Source: Sutterella parvirubra YIT 11816
Lineage (GTDB): Bacteria; Pseudomonadota; Gammaproteobacteria; Burkholderiales; Burkholderiaceae_F
NCBI RefSeq assembly: GCF_000250875.1
Contig: NZ_JH605003.1
Span: 48,352 to 58,452 of the forward strand
DNA length: 10,101 nucleotides
Direction of reading: 5' to 3'
Position 1 is the stretch's first letter, and every line of letters begins with the position of its first letter. The notes under the pieces are model-generated. The model did no database searches, was not told where the DNA came from, and saw only the letters and a program-made list of their open reading frames with translations. This document shows positions 6,411-10,101 of this stretch, one piece after another. The translations under genes were made by a program, and so were the position numbers.

Positions 6411-6416
6411 ATTTTA
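6411..6416 (-). promoter_or_regulatory. Weak candidate -10 box for ruvX
   Basis: TAAAAT read on the - strand matches five of six -10 consensus bases and lies just upstream of the hairpin. A start near 6404 would place the hairpin at the very 5' end of the ruvX message. No -35 is recognisable, so the call is tentative. Confidence 0.25.
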
Positions 6417-6494
6417 TCGTCTTCGTCTTTTCCCGCGCCCGAAATCCACCCGGTCCGGGCGCCCCACGACCCCACACCTTCCGGAGTATGCCCA

Positions 6495-7010
6495 ATGGTT
6501 GAGAACGTCCTTGATCAACTCGTCGAACGCTTCAGCGCGGGAGGCGCGCGTTTCCGCGTCATGCATCACGAAGCCTGCGGCACGTCGAGCAAGTCCGTTT
6601 CGGAAATCCGCGGGACCGAACTCGGCCAGGGCGCAAAGGCCCTTTGCTGCACGGTCAAGGGCAACGGCGTCAAGAAGCACGTTCTCGCGATCCTTCCCGC
6701 CGACATGCAGGCCGATCTCACGAAGCTCGCCCAGGCGTTCGGCGCGCGCCGTGCCTCGCTCGCGAGCCCCGACGAAGTGATGAACTTCACGGGCTGCGTC
6801 TTCGGCGCGGTCCCGCCGGTGAGCCTGCACCCGGAGCTGGAGATCGTCGCCGATCCGTCGCTCTTCACCCGGTACGAAGAACTCGTCTTCAACGCGGGCC
6901 AGCGCGACGTCTCGATCTTCATCAACACGGAAGACTACCGCCGCATCGTCGCGCCCCGCGAGGTCGAATTCCTGCGCGACGAAGAACCCACCCAGACGGA
7001 AGACAAATGA
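6495..7010 (+). CDS. yeaK: YbaK/EbsC-family aminoacyl-tRNA deacylase, YeaK-like
   Basis: This 171-residue protein belongs to the YbaK/ProRS INS-like family of free-standing editing domains, which hydrolyse mischarged tRNAs. It resembles E. coli YeaK most closely, by recall: FRVMHHEA (20-27), SVSEIRGTELGQGAKAL (34-50) with the conserved lysine Lys48, KGNGVKKHVLAILPAD (55-70), ASLASPDEV (87-95), the glycine-rich substrate loop GCVFGAVPP (100-108) and ADPSLF (119-124). The substrate cannot be read from sequence; YeaK-type proteins are annotated as mischarged aminoacyl-tRNA deacylases, and related trans-editing factors act on Ser- or Ala-tRNAs. The ATG at 6495 has GGAG eight bases upstream. It is the first gene of a three-gene unit, and its last four bases (ATGA) overlap the first DUF2721 gene. 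The symbol is by similarity. Confidence 0.88.
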   Translation: MVENVLDQLVERFSAGGARFRVMHHEACGTSSKSVSEIRGTELGQGAKALCCTVKGNGVKKHVLAILPADMQADLTKLAQAFGARRASLASPDEVMNFTGCVFGAVPPVSLHPELEIVADPSLFTRYEELVFNAGQRDVSIFINTEDYRRIVAPREVEFLRDEEPTQTEDK

Positions 7011-7465
7011 TCGCCGCACAGTTTCAGGGCATGCTGGCGAATTCGCTCACGCCCATCACGCTCATCTCCGGCGTCGGCCTCATCATGCTCTGCATGACGA
7101 ACCGCTACAACCACTCGACGGACCGCATCCGGCAGCTCATCAAAAAGCGCGAGGACCTCGGGCTCGCGGGCGAACCCGACATCGACCGCGAGATCCGGAT
7201 CATCTTCCGCCGCGCGCTCTTCCTGCGCCGCGCGATGCTCTGCCTCTCGCTCTCGGCCCTGTGCTCGGGCCTCATGGTGGCGGCGAACGTCATCCAACAC
7301 TTCAGCGGGACGAGCTTCGTGGCGCTCTCGAGCCTGCTTCTCGTGGCGGCGCTCCTTCTGATCGTCGTCTCCACGGCGTTCTTCTCGGTGGAGATCGGCG
7401 TGTCGCTCCATGCCCTCGGCATGGCGGTGAAGCACCTCCCCGGCAAGAAGCGCACGCAGCACTGA
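7007..7465 (+). CDS. DUF2721 family membrane protein (first of a tandem pair)
   Basis: This 152-residue integral inner-membrane protein has unknown function. Three hydrophobic segments are visible: about 13-31, 75-97 and 104-127. The segment SLTPITLISGVGLIMLCM plus RYNHSTDRIRQL (33-44) is the hallmark of DUF2721 proteins. A charged cytoplasmic-type loop (about 33-74, rich in Arg, Lys and Asp) separates TM1 from TM2. The tail is basic (KHLPGKKRTQH). The ATG at 7007 overlaps the yeaK stop by four bases and has GGAAG four bases upstream, so translation is probably coupled to yeaK. The next gene is a paralogue. I know of no established function for the family. Confidence 0.85.
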   Translation: MIAAQFQGMLANSLTPITLISGVGLIMLCMTNRYNHSTDRIRQLIKKREDLGLAGEPDIDREIRIIFRRALFLRRAMLCLSLSALCSGLMVAANVIQHFSGTSFVALSSLLLVAALLLIVVSTAFFSVEIGVSLHALGMAVKHLPGKKRTQH

Positions 7466-7477
7466 GGAGCGTGAATC

Positions 7478-7960
7478 ATGGTCGACATCAACGAATTCAA
7501 CCAAATCCTCGCCTCGTCGCTCACCCCGATCACGCTCATCTCGGGGGTCGGGCTTCTGATGATCTGCATGACGGCGCGCTACAACCACGCGACGAACCGC
7601 ATCCGTCAGCTGATGGCGAAGCGCGCCACCGCCGCGGCGAAGTTCGAACCCGTGATCGACGCGGAGATCGACCTCATCTACGAGCGCGCGAGCCTCGTGC
7701 GCCGCGGGATGCTCTGCGTGGCGCTCTCCGCGGTCTTCTCGGCGCTGCTCGTCACGCTCTGCGTCCTGGCGGACTTCACCGACGTGAGTCTGCTTTACGT
7801 TGAGGGCGGGCTCCTCATGGGCGCGATCACGCTCATCGTCGTCTCGACGCTCTACTTCTCGGCGGAAATCAACCTGTCGCTCCACGCCCTCAAGATGGCG
7901 ATCGACAACATGCCTCCGGCGCCGGAAGGTCCTGCCGGGCAAACCGAGAAGACGGAGTAA
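7478..7960 (+). CDS. DUF2721 family membrane protein (second of a tandem pair)
   Basis: This 160-residue paralogue of the preceding gene has the same layout: TM1 about 14-32, a charged loop, TM2 about 76-98 and TM3 about 104-128. In an ungapped alignment of 44 residues starting at EFNQIL (6-49), 32 are identical to the upstream protein, including SLTPITLISGVGL and RYNH. The central loop and C-terminus differ: here the tail is acidic and Pro/Gly-rich (PPAPEGPAGQTEKTE) rather than basic. GAGGAG eight bases upstream of the ATG is the strongest ribosome site in the window, and the intergenic gap is 12 bases. Tandem duplication followed by divergence is the simplest explanation, and the two products may pair in the membrane. 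Function is unknown. Confidence 0.85.
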   Translation: MVDINEFNQILASSLTPITLISGVGLLMICMTARYNHATNRIRQLMAKRATAAAKFEPVIDAEIDLIYERASLVRRGMLCVALSAVFSALLVTLCVLADFTDVSLLYVEGGLLMGAITLIVVSTLYFSAEINLSLHALKMAIDNMPPAPEGPAGQTEKTE

Positions 7961-7984
7961 GGGCTTCCTTCGGGGTCGCGCCCC
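7961..7984. other. 24-base convergent gap between the second DUF2721 gene and the patatin gene
   Basis: The gap contains only a 4-bp stem, GGGG (7972-7975) and CCCC (7981-7984), with no T-run on either strand. I see no intrinsic terminator for either converging gene. A perfect 12-base palindrome, TCCGGCGCCGGA, lies just inside the DUF2721 gene at 7915-7926. Confidence 0.4.
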
Positions 7985-10101
7985 TCAGTGTGGGTGGCCC
8001 CAAACGAAGTAGAGCGCGCTCCCTTCGTTGCGGGTGCGCCCGAAGATGAGGTAGAGCGGCCCGATCACGCTGTCGAGCCCGACGTACGCGGAGGCGGACG
8101 AACGCCACTTGTCGTCGCCGCTCTCGGACCAGCCCGGATCGCTTCCGTTGTAGGCGCGGCCGGCTTCGAGCCGCCCGCCCACCCAAATCGGCGTGTTTTC
8201 AAGGAGCGGCGTCGCGAAGCGCCGCGCGAGCGCGATGCTCGCGTAGTCGTAGTCGGACCCGGTCCAGCGCCCTGCGGGCACGCCCGCCATGTTGAAGGCG
8301 CCGCCCAGACGGAAGGCGTCCGGCTGGGTCGAGCGTCCCTTTTCGACCTGAAGGAGCGCCGTCCACGGGCCCACGCTCCAGGGAACGAGCGCCTCCGCCA
8401 TGAAGATGTAGGGCGAGCGCCCGTCGGCGTCGGCTTCGGTGACGAGCCCCTCCGCGGAGAAGAGATACCCCTTCGTCGGGAAGTCGACGTCGTCCAACGT
8501 ATCGAACACCATCTGGCCGCCCAGGTAGCCCGTCGAGACGACGCCCTGTTCGTAGTCCATGTCCGAGACGCCGATCTCGCGCTTCGCTTTGGTGCGAAGC
8601 CACCCGCCCATCACGCCCGCGTGGCCCAACCCGGGGAATTCGCGGCCGAACATGACGTGGCCGTCGAGCACCTCGTTTCGCCACCGCATGATGGGTTCGC
8701 CCCCGCGGTAGATGTCGAAGGGCGTGCGCTCGTACGAGCCCTCCAACTCCACGAACCAGTTCGTGTTGGGGCCGATCGGCTGATAGAACTCGGTGAGGAA
8801 CCGGTGCTGGTCGCCGAAGGCCGCTTCGTTTCGCCACTCCGCACCCCAGCTGTTGAGGAGGTGCCACGTGTGCGAGAAGATCACGTTGTAGTTGTTGTTC
8901 TCCTCGAAGTCGGTCTCCAGGGAGCCGCCGATCCGCACCGTCGAATAGCCTTCTTCACGCTCCTGGGGTTCCAAGACCAACACTTCGGTCGAGCCCGGGC
9001 CGGGTTCGAACCGGTACTTGAGGCTGCTGAAGTAGCCCTCCGCCCAGACGCGGCGGGCGCCCTGTTCGACCTCTTCGTTCGTGACGGGCTTGTTGAGCGG
9101 AATGCCGGTCGCCGCGATCACGCGCTCGGGCGTCACCATGTCGTTCCCCTCAACGCGCATCGCGCTGATGACGTGCTCGGTGCGTTTCGGTGCCTCGGTG
9201 ATGAGGTTTCGGCGCTCGGCGTCCCAGGCCGCCCACTCGGCGCGCGGGCGCGCGAGGCGCTCCAACGCTTCGGCGTGGGTCTGCGCGGCGGTCTCCCCGG
9301 CGCGGATGATGTCGGCGCTCTTTTTGAAGTCCGTGCTGGAGAGCCCGGTCAGATCCGGCGTGATGAGGATGTCCCGGTCGCCGAGCGAGCGGATCGAGCG
9401 GCGCACGTTCTGTTCGGTGAGGATGTTCACCATCTGCGCCATCACGCCCACGACGGACTGGAGTTCGTCGCGGCCCGAGAGCGGCGTCCCGACGTTCACC
9501 GCAATGATCACGTCCGCGCCCATCTCGCGCGCCAACTCCACCGGAAGGTTGTCGACGAGGCCGCCGTCGACCAGCATGTGGTCGCCGACGTTCAAGGGCG
9601 CGAAGGCGCCCGGCACCGACATCGAGGCGCGCATCGCGGTGCCGAGGGTACAGTTCTTCTGCATGACGATGCGCTCGCCCGTGATGAGGTCGGTGGCCGA
9701 CGCCGCAAAGGGAATCGAGAGGTAGGAGAGGTCCTCCACCATCGAGACGATCCCGGTGTGGCGCATGAGGAAGATGTCGAGCTCCTGCGAGGGCACGATC
9801 GCCTTGGGGAGCCGCGCCCGGCCGTCCGCCGTGATTTCGATCGCGGCGGAGGAGAGCCCCTGGAAGTCTTCGGCCTTCCTGCGCCACGGGAGGAGTTCGC
9901 GCTCCGGCCGGACCGCGAGCATCTGGTCCCAGTCGACCGAGAGCACGATCCTCTCGATCTCCTCCGCGGTGTAGCCCGCCGCGTAGGCGCCGCCTACCAT
10001 CGACCCCATCGAGGTGCCGGTGACGACGTCGATTCTGACGCCCAGGGTTTCGAGGACCTTGAGCACGCCCGCGTGCGCGAACCCGCGCGCGCCGCCGCCC
10101 G
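7985..10101 (-). CDS. PlpD-like outer-membrane patatin phospholipase (patatin + POTRA + Omp85-type barrel), 5' end outside window
   Basis: This is probably a type Vd autotransporter-like lipase similar to Pseudomonas aeruginosa PlpD. About 704 codons are visible. The frame continues past the GTG at 10066 to the window edge and encodes GGGARGFAHAGVLK, the patatin oxyanion-hole motif, so that GTG is internal and the start plus signal peptide lie outside. Numbering from that GTG, GTSMG (17-21) holds nucleophile Ser19, and DGG (167-169) supplies dyad Asp167. A POTRA-like domain spans about 298-369 (ISAMRVEGNDMVTPERV onward). The remainder (about 373-693) alternates polar and hydrophobic residues and is rich in Gly, Trp and Tyr, like a 16-strand Omp85 barrel. 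The protein ends YFVWGHPH, with His instead of the usual terminal aromatic residue. It is convergent with the DUF2721 pair. A purely cytoplasmic RssA-type patatin is excluded by the POTRA and barrel. Confidence 0.92.
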   Translation of the reverse strand, partial: GGGARGFAHAGVLKVLETLGVRIDVVTGTSMGSMVGGAYAAGYTAEEIERIVLSVDWDQMLAVRPERELLPWRRKAEDFQGLSSAAIEITADGRARLPKAIVPSQELDIFLMRHTGIVSMVEDLSYLSIPFAASATDLITGERIVMQKNCTLGTAMRASMSVPGAFAPLNVGDHMLVDGGLVDNLPVELAREMGADVIIAVNVGTPLSGRDELQSVVGVMAQMVNILTEQNVRRSIRSLGDRDILITPDLTGLSSTDFKKSADIIRAGETAAQTHAEALERLARPRAEWAAWDAERRNLITEAPKRTEHVISAMRVEGNDMVTPERVIAATGIPLNKPVTNEEVEQGARRVWAEGYFSSLKYRFEPGPGSTEVLVLEPQEREEGYSTVRIGGSLETDFEENNNYNVIFSHTWHLLNSWGAEWRNEAAFGDQHRFLTEFYQPIGPNTNWFVELEGSYERTPFDIYRGGEPIMRWRNEVLDGHVMFGREFPGLGHAGVMGGWLRTKAKREIGVSDMDYEQGVVSTGYLGGQMVFDTLDDVDFPTKGYLFSAEGLVTEADADGRSPYIFMAEALVPWSVGPWTALLQVEKGRSTQPDAFRLGGAFNMAGVPAGRWTGSDYDYASIALARRFATPLLENTPIWVGGRLEAGRAYNGSDPGWSESGDDKWRSSASAYVGLDSVIGPLYLIFGRTRNEGSALYFVWGHPH

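Noticed and set aside
6153..6494. In-frame N-terminal extension of yeaK
   Set aside because: The upstream codons cross the ruvX-antisense region and the hairpin, contain no motif, and the ATG at 6495 has a good ribosome site and a family-typical N-terminus.
6488..6502. Five-codon mini-ORF (MPNG, stop) overlapping the yeaK start
   Set aside because: Its ATG is one base after the GGAG, too close for initiation, while yeaK's ATG has ideal spacing. It is probably chance.
9081..9725. 214-codon + strand open frame within the patatin gene
   Set aside because: Ser/Arg-rich antisense shadow of a coding region with intact catalytic motifs; no ribosome site or promoter seen.
1..10101. Mobile element, CRISPR array, prophage or defence island
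   Set aside because: No direct repeats, transposase or integrase motifs, repeat-spacer pattern or composition shift were seen. All genes are envelope, lipid or RNA-quality functions except the DUF2721 pair.

Overview
The window is a dense, GC-rich (about two-thirds G+C by eye) stretch of a Gram-negative chromosome. It carries ten protein genes with almost no free space. Heptose-type LPS genes, a split hldA/hldC pair instead of a fused HldE, ApaH, PlsC and a PlpD-type outer-membrane patatin point to a proteobacterium. The split heptose genes and the TACAAT-type -10 boxes fit Betaproteobacteria, possibly Burkholderiales; this assignment is inference. I see no mobile element, CRISPR array, tRNA or rRNA, and no compositional break suggesting recent transfer.

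Region 1 (1-3215, + strand) is an ADP-L-glycero-beta-D-manno-heptose operon: hldA, hldD, gmhB, hldC. It encodes every step after sedoheptulose-7-phosphate isomerisation; gmhA is not in the window. hldD/gmhB and gmhB/hldC overlap by 1 and 4 bases, so translational coupling is likely. A perfect 8-bp hairpin separates hldA from hldD. A TGGTACAAT extended -10 lies about 95 bases ahead of hldA.

Region 2 (3208-5061) holds galU on the - strand, convergent with hldC and overlapping it by 8 bases, and apaH on the + strand, divergent from galU. GalU makes UDP-glucose for surface glycans, so it fits functionally with the heptose operon. Region 3 (5062-6347, - strand) holds ruvX followed by plsC. The plsC stop abuts the apaH stop, forming TGATCA.

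Region 4 (6348-7960) starts with a divergent intergenic segment containing a large terminator-shaped hairpin whose T-run faces ruvX. It continues with a + strand operon: a YeaK-type misacylated-tRNA deacylase and two tandem paralogous DUF2721 membrane proteins of unknown function.

Region 5 (7985 to the right edge, - strand) is a PlpD-like gene encoding a patatin, a POTRA domain and an Omp85-type beta-barrel. It runs off the window: the oxyanion-hole motif GGGARG is encoded in the last bases, so the true start and signal peptide lie outside.

Most of the window is conserved housekeeping and envelope biology, and I found no clear new defence or mobile system. The least explained parts are the YeaK-DUF2721-DUF2721 operon, the hairpin before ruvX, the shortened RuvX, and the unusual C-terminus of the PlpD-like protein.
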